Part shown: in pieces, positions 1 through 13,990 of the stretch | How positions within the stretch are numbered: position 1 is the first letter of the stretch | Layout of the letters: each line of letters starts with the position of its first letter | DNA from: Nautilus pompilius | Taxonomy: Eukaryota; Mollusca; Cephalopoda; Nautilida; Nautilidae | Direction of reading: 5' to 3' | Length of the DNA: 64,000 nucleotides | NCBI GenBank assembly: GCA_018389105.1 | Contig: JACATO010000092.1 | Span: forward strand, 62,001-126,000 | Notes under the pieces: generated by a model | Database searches by the model: none | The model's input: the letters and a program-made list of their open reading frames with translations, nothing else | What the model was told of the DNA's origin: nothing | Program-made: the position numbers and the translations under genes

Positions 1-161
1 ATAAAAAGAATTTCTTGACTGCCATTTGTCTTTTAAGTCTACTTTAATCTCCACACTGTAAAATCATGGACTGTAGCCCATTTTTTTCAGTTATTATTCT
101 GAAAGGAAATGGAAAAAAAAAGCATCTGTATTTGTGCAAGTTAGTCGCAGACTTTTTGCAC

Positions 162-164
<3 letters not shown>

Positions 165-254
<90 letters not shown>
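165..254. repeat. (GA)n microsatellite
   Basis: About 90 bases of almost uninterrupted GA dinucleotides, with two places where an extra G shifts the register. The Glu/Arg-rich reading frame across it is a by-product of the repeat and not a gene. Confidence 0.97.
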
Positions 255-259
<5 letters not shown>

Positions 260-3200
260 TTGGGTATATTTTATCCAACTACTTGTTCATTGCTGCCTTT
301 TTTTTTCTGGTGAAAATTATCACGGAAGAGTTTTGTTGCTACAGAAGATGAGTTTGTCACCACATTAAGAATTTTTTTACAGCCCCAAAGGGGAGAGAAC
401 TGCGAACTTGAAGAATTTGTCACTGACAAAGAAAGTGGAAAAGAAAGAAGAAAAAAAGACAACACATTTAAAGTATTAATGTGTAGAATTAAATTAAAAT
501 TTTAAATTCTGTTTGAGTATAGCAGTTTGGAAAATGTTATATTCCACAAACTCATGAAATATTTTTGGGTCATTGTCAGAAGGATAGCAACTAATGACTG
601 AGGGACAAGTGAAACTGTTCTAGCTTTATTAGCTTTGGAGGACCCGACTAATTGAGTCAAAATGAAACTGTAGTGGAGAGAAAATTGAGCCAAAATATTA
701 GAAGGTACTTTAAAGTAATATTTAGAATGCAAAATAGATTTCTTTGGTAGATGGGTAAAACCTCAGTATCATTTTCTTTGAAAGCTTTAAGGTTGAACTC
801 TAAATTGAAGTGCATGCTTTTTCTCTCCTTTTCGACTAGTGAAACCATTTTTTGTTGAGTATCCTCAGCTAACACTAACCGAATTATTGAAGTGTTTCTT
901 CCATCGAGCTGATACTGTCCATAGTCTGGGTTATGAACTGTATTTTGGAATGCAATAGATGGATGGAAAGGTGTTGAGTCATATAATTATTGCAAAAAAG
1001 TAAATAAAACAGAAAAATAAAACCCTGTTTTCTTTTCTTTTTAAAAAAAAAAAAAATACATGCAACACACAAACAAAAGCGGTCCATAAAAAGGGCATTT
1101 TGAGATAAGCGATGATTTTGAGGTTTCTTGATTTTTATTTGCAAACTATCCAAATATCTGTCCAGTGGTGATGTCAGTTATTTCTTGGCATGGTGAATGC
1201 CTGGAGGTGAACCTAGATATTGAGTTCCTTCTCCACAGGAGCTGATTCTTGTGCAGATTACCAGCTGCCAACTTCATAGCCATCTGCTGGACATTTTATT
1301 TATTCTTTCCTTGCTTTCAGCTATTTAGATTTAGCTTTTCAAATTATCGTATATTTCCATATAATAATCACATCTTTGAATTAAAGGGATATTTTTTCTC
1401 TACCTTAAATAAGGAAAAAAATTTAAAAAACACACTATTTCATTTTCTTATAAAGTGATTTTTTTTTAAAGATATCTTAGAACTAAACCAAAAAAAAAAT
1501 TTAGTGTAATGTTTATGTGTGACAAAAATCTTATTTGTTTTTAGAATTTTTCGCTTTTAATGAAACAATTAGGAAAAAGGATTGGTTCATCGTGTTAAGT
1601 GAAAAACATCTGATTAATTAATAGACTTGAAAACAATATAAATGCTTTGGAAATCTTCTGCAAGTATGAATTTATGCATCTCCCCTCTTTTTCTGCTGCC
1701 ATATTAAGCAAGGATGTTCTTTAATAATATGCATATGAGTATGTCATAAGGAGTTTTGATCACATTTAAATAGCAGATTAAGGTGAAAGAGTACTGAGTT
1801 TGTTGATTTTTACATTTAAAGCAAATTACTAGTTAGAATTTTTAAAAAAAAATGTATTGGCCGCAGCAGTGATCCCTGGTCTACCCATGACAAGAGATGC
1901 ATGACACGTGTCTGTAACTTGTGCTGACGTATGTTTTTAATAGCCCATTTCTGCAGATTTTCACAATTGTATTTGTTTTTATCAGCAGTCAAAGTTTATC
2001 TTGATCAGGAAGTTGTAAACTGTTTTTGTGTGCTTAGACTGCAAGGAAGGCAAAAAGTTCGTCAGTAAACAAAAATGTTTTTTAAAAAAAAGTAGAACTG
2101 GTTTATTTATATTTTAAGTGAATTTTAAGATTTTCTTTTCAGATCTTTTTAGAAAAATGTGCATATTGCTTAATCAGTTGAGTTATATTAACCATTTTAT
2201 TTTAATTAGCAAGCAATCTTTTAAGATTTTTTTGTAAATTTGTTTTATTTTTAGTTTTTCCTTTTAAATTAGGTTAATAGTTTAACATTTTCCCCTGCGT
2301 CTACTTTTCACTGGTAATGGGTTAATTGCATGATGAGCTGGTTTACACCAATTTTTTAGAATATATTTTAGAACATACTTGAACAATAATGAAGATTGAT
2401 TGAATGAATAAACAGAATCTTTTTAATACATGGGTTCCTGGATATGAGGAGAGATTTGATTTTTTAAAAAACATTTCAAGGCTCCATGCATTGTTTGATG
2501 CTAAGATACTTGTAAGTTTGGAGAATGAGATATCTGCTTCCATTTTCTAAGCTGTTGTGTCAACTAATTATATCTAATGTTCTTTGTTTTGTATTGTTTT
2601 TACTAATGAGCTTGGACAAAAACTGAGATTGCTTAGTCCTTGCTCATGAGTTCCATTCATTTCCTTCAACTGCGTTCTGGCAGTACAATAAAATCTCACT
2701 GTTACAATAACAAAAAGTGAGATGAACAACAAAGGCGGCTTAGAAACAGGTGGAGATCTTCACCACCCCTCCCCCCACACATGTTGAGAGAGAGAGACAG
2801 ACAGACAGACAGTTAAAAAAACAAAAATTGTGTTGAAGAAAATTTATTGTGTACCTCCAGAAACTTGACTGATCCCAATTTTAGATGATGGCACTTATTT
2901 TTAGGGAGGTAGCCTATTAATAGAAAAATCTGGAACAACCTTTGTTTTAGCAAACATCACTTATGTGAGATGTCTATGCTGTAGCACTAATTGTTGTCAC
3001 TGGTGGTGGCTGTGATACATTGACTGACAACAATTAGAAATGTTTTTCTAAATGTAAGGAAATGCAAATGGCAGCAGTTTGTAATCAGCCAAATAGTCTT
3101 GAAAACCGAAGATTTCTACTCTAGCAAATGTAATTTAAAAAAAAAAAAAAGATTTATTTTCTTCTTTTTACCAGATCAAAAGAGAAGACACTTCCTGTTA

Positions 3201-5599
3201 ATCTTCTTTTTAAATCATCCTCTGTGGTTTCTTCTCATTGTCTAGAGATCAGTAATGTAAGAGTTATCTCCTGTACCTTTTCTCACTTCCGGGTAGTTCA
3301 ATCAAAGCAAGAGAGAGGGAGAATAATAATGAATTCACACTCTTAATGAAGAAAGATTTGCAGTAATTGCTTCATGCTTGAGGCCAACCATTATTTGGCA
3401 CCAAAGCAGAACTAATTGCAAGCGCAAGGTGGATCAAACAACTTAACATTCCAATGAAATCTGCAATACAAAGCATGGATGATGCAGTTGAAGAAAAGCA
3501 GCAAACAGATCGTCTGTTGATGCATCTTAGCAAGAATTTTCCAGACCCCTCCCCCCCACCGATGGCGCAGTCTTTCTCATGACTGGACGGAAAACTGGTG
3601 CTAATCTTTTTTCCCGGATTTGTCAGAAGTGGGGGACTTTATAATTATTTAGCTTTAATTAATCCATTGTTTTGATGAGAGGTCACTTTTCACTTGAGGG
3701 CAACTTAAAGACAAAACTGTTTTGCAAAGCCAGACGTGTTCAGGAGGTAGTTTTCCATAAAATTGATGCTAAAAGTACCCATTCGCTTCATTAGGTGTGA
3801 TGTCTGTCCCCTTACTGGTGACAGGCAGCCAAGGGAAACCAAGTAAAACACGGGGGTGTGTGTGTGTCTCAACAGCGTATTGTTGAATGCACTTTGCAAA
3901 CAGCAATTGCACTGATTGTGAAGTACATATAAAACTAAAATTAGTTCAAACATTACATTTTTTCAGGAATGCTGATATAATTAATAGTTAGTGTATAAGG
4001 AATATGCAATGAAACTTAAATTCATTAGTAAACTAATACTAAATTCCTATTTTCTTCAAAAAAATTCAATCACCTGTATGCTCTCATATTTTACGTATAT
4101 TTGTATGTTATGGATTCTTCTAACTGATTGTAGTCATCTTTTGTTAGATTCTTGTTTATGTAACACGCATATATTCTTTTTCTCAGCAGAGAAGCTGAAT
4201 AAAACTCTTTGGAAAAAAAAAATTTAACAAACAAACGATACACTTATATGCAGAACAGTAACAAGCAAGCATATTTTAAATAATATTTTAAGTTTATTTA
4301 CTGTGTTACCAGTAATGTTTACTTAGAAAATTCAGATGACGTATTGATCTTACTCCAAATAAATTTAAATATTTTAACTCTCTTCAGAAATATCAAATGT
4401 CCTCTTGCCTGGACTAAAAAATATTTTGATGTTAAAGTATTATCTTTATTATTGTATTGCATTTTTATTTTAATTTATAATGTAATTCTTACTCCACAAA
4501 AGCTTAGTTTTTGCAAATTCTATAAAACAAACTCTAGCCCTTTTTTTCCATTTATGGTATTAATATATATAGTTTGACCTGCCATCAAAATCAAAGAATT
4601 TAATTCTAATCTATATTTGCCTCTGTAGTCAAATATTTTGGGAAAATTCTTGGAAGGAAGAGGATGCCTCTTGGTTGGAGCACATTTACTTTTCTAATTT
4701 TGACATGGCTGACTGCCATCTGTCTACCCAGTCTTTGGGGCTCTTCACACATTTTCCAGATTTTCCTCAGTTACTTGTCTGCAGGAAATCTATGTAGCAT
4801 AATCTTTCCCCCATCTATTACTATACTGCTGTGCTTGTGGCATCCAAGAACAGAACAATATCTCTTCCCCATTGTAGGAAAATTTGAAAAGAATAACAAT
4901 GATGAATAATAGCTATGCTTGAGTGGTGAGTGATCCGGAAATAGAATAGAGGATTCTTTGTTATTTTTTTTCACTAGAGAATTCAGGGGAGATAAGTTAT
5001 GTAGAGAGGCTATAGATAAATTTCATTCCTATTAGTACTTTTTTATTTTGTAAAGATATTCAATAATAATAATAATAAAAATAATTTACTTGGTGACTGT
5101 AATCATTTAAAGGATCTTTCCAGAAAGTGACTTTTGCATATGTGTGTATTAGTTCCACTTTGTTTTGGGAAGCATCTAATTTTTATAAATATGAATATTT
5201 TCATTGAATCACCTGACCATTTAATCTCTATTTGTTAGAGCCTATCAACATCATGAAAATGTTTAAATAGTTATGTAATTATCTTTTGCTCTATTTATTT
5301 ATTTATTTATTTATTTATCTATCTATCTTCTGAAACTTCCCCTCAGTACTTTTTAACATTTGTGATAGTAACACATTGTTTTGCTGTTGTCTTCTTAAGG
5401 CTAATCAAAATTGTTTTGGCACTCCTCTTTCAGAGATTGCCAGTACCATCTTAAAAGTGTTCAGTAATATTTCTGCCTCAAGTTTGAAAAAAAAATTGGA
5501 GAGAATCGCTTATCAAGAGCTCTGATATAAATGAAAGTATTTACAGTATTTTGTTGTTGTGGTTTCTTCGTTAAACGTACATGTTTGAAAAAATTGTTC
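255..5599. other. AT-rich non-coding stretch
   Basis: I see no gene here. The interval is AT-rich with many A and T homopolymers, a short GAGA/GACA repeat near 2787-2812, AAT repeats near 5070-5090 and a TTTA/TATC tract at 5292-5328. Short reading frames in it have no recognisable motifs, and none is bounded by convincing splice sites. It is best read as intron or intergenic DNA. Confidence 0.6.
5292..5328. repeat. (TTTA)n / (TATC)n microsatellite
   Basis: Seven or so TTTA units run directly into three TATC units. Confidence 0.9.
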
Positions 5600-5785
5600 C
5601 TCCTTGTGGTCATTATTAGAATTTGGCTGGTGTGGGCAGCCTGACATGCCTCCCTGGCATGGTATCTTCTTGCTCTTCAGCAACAGCCATGTGGGTTTGT
5701 TCTCGCGTCTAAATATGCAAAGTTCCATTGAGGCTTTCCCTACCATAATCATAAGTGCTGGGCTACTGTGGTGCAGGATTGGCAA
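5600..5785 (+). mobile_element. Old, divergent copy of the window's tRNA-derived SINE
   Basis: The segment 5680-5760 aligns by eye with the reverse complement of the core shared by the other SINE copies: a GTGGGTTT block, a GTCTAAATA block corresponding to the ATCTAAAAA core, then an AGTTCCATTGAGG block. No clear tRNA-like head is left. It is more diverged than the other copies, so boundaries are approximate. Confidence 0.45.
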
Positions 5786-5996
5786 CATTGACAATCATGT
5801 CACTATGCTCCGTAACCAAAAAAAACAAAAAAAAAACACAACCATTAGTGATTGGTTAACTGTGATAATGAAGATAGGCTGTAAATAGACCTACAGTGCT
5901 TTTGCATATAGAAAGTAGAAGGTTAGTTCAGGCATTTCCTATTACCTTAATAGTGGTATAACCAATATTCTATATTTTAGCAATCTGTCAGTTGCC

Positions 5997-6025
5997 ATCA
6001 TCATCATCACATCATCATCATCATC
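5997..6025. repeat. (ATC)n microsatellite
   Basis: Run of ATC trinucleotides with one interruption. Confidence 0.9.
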
Positions 6026-9000
6026 TACTGAAATGTAAGTTTTTTAGTAGTCTTAATTACTGCCAATAAAAGTAATGAGAATTGCCTGAACAAACCCTCT
6101 ACTTTTCATTACTTATTTAACAGAGATGAGGATTTGCCTCTTACCTTTCCAGATGTTGATGTGGCTTTCAGACATTTCATAAATTATTTTCTGTAGACTC
6201 TCATTATTGAAGATATATATCAATGCAATATAGATGAGAAACAATTAAAGTTTACACTCCCATGCTACCAGGATTAATAATTCATTTTGAGTTCATCTCT
6301 GTATAAAATACATACATACACTCTTTTCTACAACAGTGAATTTGATAATTTTCTGACATTTACCATCGTTTGAATTAACTGAGAAATCACTTTCTTAACT
6401 CAGGTAAAGAAAATCTACTACCCAATCTACTTATTTGAATGCATTTTTTTTTTCTATTAACATTTCATTTGTGCTCTGCAGCTATTAAAAATTTCAATTT
6501 GACATGGTTAATTGCTATTAAATAATCTTTCGTGCATTTTCATAATTTTGATACAATTTTAATTTTATTATTTCTAGGTACTGTTGGAAACATTAAGCAC
6601 TGAATCAATGGATTATAAGGCAAGTTATAGCTGTTTTTTTTTAATTCTAAAGTTAACTCCCTGCTTTTGGCATTTTCAAAAGATAGATTTAAAAAAATTT
6701 TTTTTTTTTTTAGAAATTAACATCCACGGAATCTTACTTTGGTTTATTAAAATCTAGCGGCGGTGATTTGGTAGGATTAGAAAGGTTTCGCCGGCCCAGG
6801 TATTTTGCTGCCGACAGCCATCTGTTCTTGTTTGAAAGGTTATTAGGACTAAAGACTTTCCCATTAGGTTAGTGTTTAACAATTGTAAAAAAAAAAAATA
6901 ATAAAAAGTTTTGAAATTTATCTTTAAAGTTTTGATTAATTTTTTATTACATTAAATTATTGCTTTTAGGGGAAAAATACGGATACATCACATTCTTCAG
7001 ATTGATTTCTTCCATACGATGCCGTGTCTGTTACTGAGATTCTAAAACGTTCTACTGCTAGATTTCGTATTTAAGTAACAAGTTTACACATTTAATAAAG
7101 AAGGAACATTAAAAAAACAACAACAACAACAACCCCCCCTCCAATCTTTCAGAAATTGCTACATCTATAGCCAGGGAATACTTCACACAGAAAGTGAAAG
7201 GGTTGTGCAGTAAAACATATTCTTGCCACTTGTCCTTTATGATGATTATTTCAAGCCCCTTAGTCAAATGGACTTCATAGTTGACCAGCCTTCTCCATAA
7301 TAATCTTCTGTTGAACGGTTTGGTCCTTCACTGAGGGTTCCTCAGTTCAGGAATTTATTAAACATTAATGACAGGTGTCTGAAAACAGATTTTATTATTC
7401 TCTGGTTTTCAACAACAATGCTGACACGAAGCTGATATAGCACATTTAAGTCAGCTGAAGCTTCAGGCTAAACTGAAAAAAAACTGCTTCCTCCCCATTT
7501 TATTAATCACCTGGTTAATAAATAAGTTTACTGGTCTGCGTTAGACTCTTGTAGCCTCTCAGTAGAACCTGGTCTCTGATTAAAAGTAGCTTCTAAACAG
7601 GTGGGCTTTATCTACAGGTGATAGGCTACACCAAGTTTGTCTGCATGTGGAAAATGAATCTTCTTAATGCTGTCTTGTCATCAAAGATGCCAGTTCCAAA
7701 GATTATTCCTCACTTTATAAAGATTTTTAGCCTAAAGAATTATATTTGAAGGTTTTGACTTGCATGAAGTGCGCTTGACTTATTTTACAAAACAAGTGTA
7801 TTTATTTGGATTGTGCTTTAATAATGACAGATATTGGGAAATTAACTACATGAAAATTATTTTTGTTCATTGAAACAGTAAATGTTGATGTGCTGCTAGA
7901 TGTAATAGGCAGTATGGAAAAATAATGATAGCTGGATTTATATGAGCTGTCTGCCAGTATTTAACTTCAGTGGAGTAGAAAGCTGTATCCTTTAATGAAT
8001 GTAGATTGATTATGTCAGTTGGTATTGTCCCCAAGTATCTCTTTTTGATGGATTTGTCTGGGGGGGGGTCCTCTCCCACCTAGCTCCACCTTCCAGAATG
8101 AAGGGCCATTACAGGGAAATATTGTTTCCAGCTGGAAGGGAATCTGGCTCCTGTCTGCTGGCTTTCCACTCCTAGCCCAGGGTTGGTCTGAAAGATGAGG
8201 GAAGAAGGGCTAGGCTGGGGCAGAGGGAAGGAGCTGTTCCAGGTTCCTTCCATTCACAACACTACTCTGTATTGTTCACAAAGGCCCAGCTCACTGCCCA
8301 CCCTGCCCCATACTTTTCTCTGCAGGGGAGCTAGGAAGTGGTTACATAATTATAGGATCAGACAGGGTGATGTGATAAGGTCAGAAGATATCTGGTCAAC
8401 TGGCTAGCCATACTACCCACAGCCCTAGTCTTTGTGTTCAGTTACAATGACCAAACCTTTTCTGTTCTTTACCACTTTAAATGCTCTGAAACAATTCTCA
8501 TCTTTTGAGTTTTCCCCTTCTGAATACCCCCCCCAACTTACATGCTCAAAGAGTAAATAAACAACAATGACATTTTAAGATAATTTGTACACTGTAGTAT
8601 GCTTTAGGGTATAATGTGCATACTTACTGTATGACTTTCAAATACACTCAAGATAATGGACTCTCAGCTGCATGCTATCCTTCTTCAGCTGGTTTTGTCC
8701 CATTTCATAAAACCTATGGAATTTCATCCACATATCCATTTAAGATTAGTGAATACATTTTCACCTCATCTCAGAGATTTCTACTATTTATTATTTTTTC
8801 TACAGAGTTTATTTTAAAAGAAGAATGAAAACTAATTTGGCCAAAAAACACAACAACAACAAAAAATAATCAGGCTGAAATAGGTAGTGGGAATTTTCAT
8901 TCAGCTTTTACAGAACGTTTTTTTTTAAAGGAAGAAAACCTAAACAAATCTTACCACCTGGTTCAAGGGTTTCTGATGGGTGCTTTTCCAATTTTTCACA

Positions 9001-10636
9001 TCTTTTTAAAAAGAAGCTAATGCTATACTTCTGATATTTGGCAAGTGAAGTAATCTGCTGATACCATGAATTAGTAATTGAGACTGCAGATCAATATCTA
9101 TTGTTTGTTCTGACTAGTGGCTTTTAGAAAGGTATTCATTTAAAATTAATATTCCACACAGTCCATAATGTAATGGACTTCTCTTCTAATACTCTTGCAT
9201 CAGGTACATTCAGGAACCTAGTAGAGGTGGTGAGTGATTGTTAAAGCAATGGGAGATTATCACTCCCATCGGTTATTTCCTGTTGGATGTTTCGTTTATA
9301 AAAGCAAGCGGAATTTGTTGTTGGAAGTTTTTACATGCATGATGTAATTTATGCTTGTGTTAACTGAAATAATGCCACCAGTCCTTATTACTTGTATAGA
9401 TGAATGATATGCAGTTGGCATGCTTTAATGCAGAAATCTTGGCAACAACTAATCATTTCTATCCTCTGAAAAGAAAACATGCATTTCTTCACAATCTACC
9501 ACCAATAAAACTTCTTCAGCTATTTTAAAGTGCGCCATCTTTCACTTGAAGTTGTTTTTCTTTGGTTTTTACTTGTTTGCCAGATTTGCGCTCTGAATTC
9601 CATAAGTTATCAGTAAAATCCGATATTTGATTAGGTGTTGGGCAAGCAAGAGAGTTGTACTTCATAGACGACAGCACATCACAGCGTAGATTTTTCTTTT
9701 TATTTCACGCATTTTTACAGTGTCCCTTAATGTGTTAACATAGAATGTAACCATCTGAAACTGATCTCCTCCCCATCCCTTTCTGTTACTTTGCCAGCAC
9801 CTTTGTAAAGTGCAGGCTTGACTTTCCACCTGTCTTTAAAAACTAACCTATCAATGATTTGGATCAATTTATTAGTGTTATGTTCATGGAAGTTTGGGAA
9901 GGGTTAAAATAGAGAAGATAAAACAACAGAAAAACAGAAAATGCATCTTGATTTCACTATTCCACTGTTAGCCTTTATCTGTTCTGCAAAGAATTTGATT
10001 TGCACACAAACTAATTTTTATGAAGATGCATATAGCTTGATTCTAATTATCTAGATAAATCTCCCAAGAGTAGTTGTTATATATAATTATGAAGCCTTTA
10101 GTTTTTTAAGATTAGCATATTATTATATCATATAAGATTGCTTTTTTTATTTTATGATTTGTCTAAATTTTATGTGATGTAAGTCATAACTTATTTTCTG
10201 AGCCCTTCTTGTAAGTGATCTATAGTTGACCTGGAGCTTTCTGTTTTTCAGGTGTAATGTCTAATTTTGTGAGGAGGGAGTTATATTAGCTTGCTGTTCA
10301 TTTTTCCACGTGCTCAAAAAGTCACTTATCTTTAAATGTTCACAGTGGTCTCCCTTAGAAAGGTTTGTATGCAAGCCTCGTAAACCAAACCAACCATTGA
10401 TGGTGCAGTAGTATGAAGGTTGGTGCAGTGTGTCACACTGGCCTCAGTGACACAGTCACAAAAAAATTCATTACAAATGATACATTTTAGATTTTCTTCC
10501 ACAAGTTGAAACTTTGCATTAATAGAAACAAAATTTGTATTCATATTTAGATATTCTAACTGTGTTGACTTGCTTGCTTTGTGAACCACTCTCAGCAGAG
10601 AGTTAGTAGGATAGGATCTATGGCACTGGTATAGGT
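6026..10636. other. Non-coding stretch with a few GC-richer islands
   Basis: No supported gene. Most of the interval is AT-rich. Two short islands stand out by higher GC and absence of obvious repeat structure: about 6740-6850, which contains GGCGG and CGCCGGCCC-type words, and about 8045-8430. They may be conserved non-coding elements, but nothing in this one sequence proves it. An AAC repeat followed by a C run lies near 7115-7140. Confidence 0.5.
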
Positions 10637-10865
10637 AACCCACCAAGCTAAGTTACCTGGGCATAGTTAGCAATAGTCAAGGTCAAGAGTTACTTATGGA
10701 ACCTTCACCATAAGTACCTGAAAAAAAAAATCCCTACTAGAACTCTTTAACTTTAGATTTGGGAAGAAATCAGGGCTTTTGGAGGGAAACTTGCATGGCT
10801 GGCTGGCTGGTGGAGAAAAAAACCATGCCAGGGGATATTAGTCTACCACTGAATGCTGCTTTGCC
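10637..10865 (-). mobile_element. tRNA-derived SINE copy
   Basis: Read on the + strand it shows the order shared by the family: a GTTACCT block, a GGAACCTTCA block, ATCCCTACTAGAACTCTTTAACTTTAG-type core (a 3' to 5' view of the element), a GGGAAGAAA block and an AACCATGCCAG block. The tRNA-like head would lie at the right end, as in the better copies at 13.7 and 20.4 kb, so the element points to the minus strand. The head is decayed here. Confidence 0.7.
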
Positions 10866-11208
10866 GATGCTTTTACCTTGCCTAAATTGTTGAAATGTTT
10901 GCTGGCTCTACTGCAACACCCACCATTAGTTTTAATAATTACAAAACAAGCAACAAGAAGAAAATGTCTGATATTGCTAAGCAGTTCTGCACTGATCCCT
11001 TTTAGCTAAATGTTGCATAATCATGAATCCATCAGGATCTTGTCACAAAATATAAGAACTATGGGTGTTTCCATGATTTTTACCAGCTTCCAAGAGCAAG
11101 AATTATTTATTGATGTTTTTGCAAATATTTTCTGTCACTAGTTGCATATTTCATAGCCAATAACATTCTGATAACATAAAGATATCTGGGGATCGCTAAA
11201 AGTGTGTT

Positions 11209-11226
11209 ATACACCAACTGGTGTAT
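11209..11226. promoter_or_regulatory. 18-bp near-perfect palindrome, possible protein-binding site
   Basis: ATACACCA and TGGTGTAT are perfect inverted repeats separated by two bases. The half-sites resemble T-box half-sites (GGTGT). Function is inference only. Confidence 0.3.
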
Positions 11227-11351
11227 GCTGGGGAATATATTCAGAAACCATTCTCTCGCAATGTGTAAATCAGATTAAGTACATTTAGGTGGTTTCAGCT
11301 CTATTATGAGCTGGGTGTTTTGTTGTTGCTTTTTTTAGTCAATACCAAATG

Positions 11352-11355
<4 letters not shown>

Positions 11356-11382
<27 letters not shown>
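11356..11382. repeat. (TG)n microsatellite
   Basis: Uninterrupted TG dinucleotides. A second, shorter TG run is at about 11780-11799. Confidence 0.95.
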
Positions 11383-11799
11383 AGCTTAAAAACAGAAATT
11401 AAAAAAAAATGGCAAGCAAAAAAATAAGAAAATTAAATTTCATTCTTGGAAAGGGAGATAATTTACTTAATATGTTATGAGGAAAATTTTTTTAATGTTG
11501 CTACATTTAATATAATAAATAGCTAATATCTGAACATTTGGGAGACAATTTTTTTTTTTAATTAATTTTCAATTCACTTGGAGGCAGATAAAATTGGCAA
11601 GAAAATAAAGAACATTAGTTTATTTCATTTGGATGTGATGGTGTTCCTGAAGTTGTATCTTTTATTATGCACAGGGTCTATGAAGAGTGAGACGAATTGT
11701 GGTTTTCATGCCCATATGCTATTGTCTAAAGCAAAAAAAAGCTTGGAAAAACGTTTTGTCTTGTTCTAATTAGAAGTGTGTTTGTGTGTGTGTGTGTGG

Positions 11800-11905
11800 A
11801 TTGCTAAGTTGAGGTCCTAAGTTTGAATCTCGGTCAGGAATGGCTCTGTTTGGCACTTGTTCCTGGAAACATGTCTAAATGTAAAACGAGATACTTAAGT
11901 GCCTG
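11800..11905 (+). mobile_element. Possible SINE head fragment
   Basis: A box-B-like GTTTGAATCTC sits in a context (TCGGTCAGGAATGG) similar to the tRNA-derived heads elsewhere in the window. No core follows, so this is at most a fragment. Confidence 0.35.
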
Positions 11906-12249
11906 TTCTTTATGAAAAAGAAGGGAACACTTTGATCGAGGAAAGCTACATTGAGTAGTGGGTTCTTGTTTTTTTCTTCTTCTTAGCAGTGATATTTGAC
12001 AGTGGACTAGAAAGTAGTTGGAAAATAAAGAATTGTTGTCTTTGGCACGAGTAGCTGCAATTTACTGATAATCTGGGAAATAGACAAATTCTAAATATAC
12101 TGAATGATTTGAAAACACATCAACAAGTTTTTTGTCATGTGAAATTTGAACAATTGATCCATGCCATTTGTATGATATATTAAATTAAAATTGTCCCATT
12201 ATGCATGTAAGCGAATGCATTTTGGTTATTAAAACAGCATTTTATTGAT

Positions 12250-12995
12250 AAGAAGTTCTTGAAAATGGTAAACATAACAGACGTTTTCCACATGCAGTGA
12301 CTTTCTTGTTGAGCATCAGTACCGAGTGTGTCCTCTTAAGTTTTCCACAAGAGGCAAACAGCGCCATCTGGATGATTCAGTAAGTCTTCTAAAGAAGGTT
12401 GTGGCGTCAATGGTCTTAACAATGGACATGGTGTACCCCATATGACACATGGTCTGTCAATGTCATATCTGAAGACTGTGCTGGTCAGGTCATTGTACCA
12501 AAGAAATTTTTTGTTCTTGGAGGATATGCAAGGGGATTCTCACATTTAAAGTGCAAGCATTTACTTTCATGCTTAAGGTTCAGGATGGAGTTTGCCTAAA
12601 AAATCAAACGGTTGAAATTTGAGGAACATCATTCCTATAGGTAATGGTATTCATTAAGACCCCCACAGCAAATGTAGAGAAGTGTCATCATCATAGCTCA
12701 TTACTGGCTTTTTGCTTCCCATTGTGAATATAGCACAGTCTTGCACAGCAGTTTTCATTCTTGCAATCTTAAAAGTGAATCTGTCTCAGTATGGCGGCTG
12801 TTCCACAGTGGCGGCATGGCAACACTGTCTGTCAGTCTTGCAGCGTGCCTTGCTGACTGACCTGCTTGAAGCTTTCTCCCTTAAGATTGCTTAGCCTAGT
12901 CATCATTATTCAAGACTCTGATGAGAAGTTTGTCATCACCTCCTCCAGTAAGGTTCTTGAAGGACTCAAGCAGCAGCACGTACGAATTGTGATGT
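12250..12995. other. Unexplained GC-richer stretch without a gene
   Basis: The interval is richer in GC than its surroundings and lacks the homopolymers typical of the flanks. I could read no transposase, reverse transcriptase or other domain in any frame; the longest reading frame, 60 residues at 12712-12894, has no recognisable motif. It could be an old transposon, a decayed processed copy or a conserved regulatory region. Confidence 0.35.
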
Positions 12996-13265
12996 TTTAA
13001 AGAAACGCAGATGAACTAACTGAAATGTATATCTGGGATAATTTTTTAAAAATCTTATTGACTTAGTCATAAATATATGAAATTAGGTTCATATTGCAAC
13101 TTTCAGCAAGAACCTGCTGCTATGACTACACAGTAAGCATTAATTATCCACCGAATTAATGAACAGACAAGAGTTAAGTATGTATGCCAATGCTGCCAGA
13201 ACAAGAAGACTTTGGGTTTATCACAAAAAAAAAGTCCTTAGAACTTGATTGTGAAGTGCTCCTTT

Positions 13266-13338
13266 AAAAACACAAACGCAGACACAGACACAGAGAGACA
13301 GACAGAGACACATGCACACAAACAAACAAACAAACAAA
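13266..13338. repeat. Degenerate (CA)/(GACA)/(AAAC) simple repeat
   Basis: CACAGACACAGA units grade into ACAGAGACAC and then AAACAAAC units. Confidence 0.85.
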
Positions 13339-13699
13339 AATTGATATTTGTTATTTACCTCTAATCTTTCTATTTATGTAGCGTATTTATTTAACCTGTT
13401 TGCAAAAAGTATTGACAGAATTTAACTCTCACTGTGAACTGGTGTGGTATGTATATACTCAGTCAACAGAGAAATGACTTGTATTCTTTCCTGTTATTGT
13501 TTTGTGAGTTGGCTTTAGTCTAAATCTGGTTTTGCTTATTAGAGGAAAGCTTTTTGTTTTATTTGTTTTTTTCCCAAGTAAGTAATTTGTTTATGAACAA
13601 GATAAACATAATAACACTAATTAGTAGTGGTAAGCCCTATAGCTGAAGATAGTTGGTCACAAATTACATACACAGACCTGCTTGTGTCACCTGGCAGTA

Positions 13700-13990
13700 A
13701 GTTTGTTTAATAGTGTAGGTAGGCACACTCTTAGGTAGTGTAACTTGGTATCGAAGAATATCCGAGAACAGAAGCACTCACTAACTACTTGCAAAACCCT
13801 CCCAGAACTCTATTTTTAGATGTGGTAGGAAACTGGAGTACCAATAGGAAACCCATGTGACTGGATGGTGAAGAAGTTAGATAATGTGCCAGGAAGGTAG
13901 GTGAAACTGAGCATGGTCCTGACCAGGATTCAAACTTGAGCTTCAACCATGGCAGTTCAGGAGACGATTGACCACTGGGCCACCAGCAAT
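13700..13990 (-). mobile_element. tRNA-derived SINE copy with intact box A and box B
   Basis: On the minus strand the element starts near 13990 with a tRNA-like head. Box A reads TGGCCCAGTGG and box B reads AGTTTGAATCC, both close to the RNA polymerase III consensus. It is followed by the family core (rc of AACTCTATTTTTAGATGTGG with GGAAAC and GAAACCCATGTG blocks on the + strand). This is one of the clearest copies and identifies the family as tRNA-derived. The ORF that overlaps its right end is incidental. Confidence 0.85.

Noticed and set aside
66-368. 100-residue Glu/Arg-rich reading frame
   Set aside because: It is the translation of the GA microsatellite with no flanking coding signal.
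10332-10646. 104-residue minus-strand frame
   Set aside because: No recognisable motif and no supporting splice sites; its last part touches the SINE copy.
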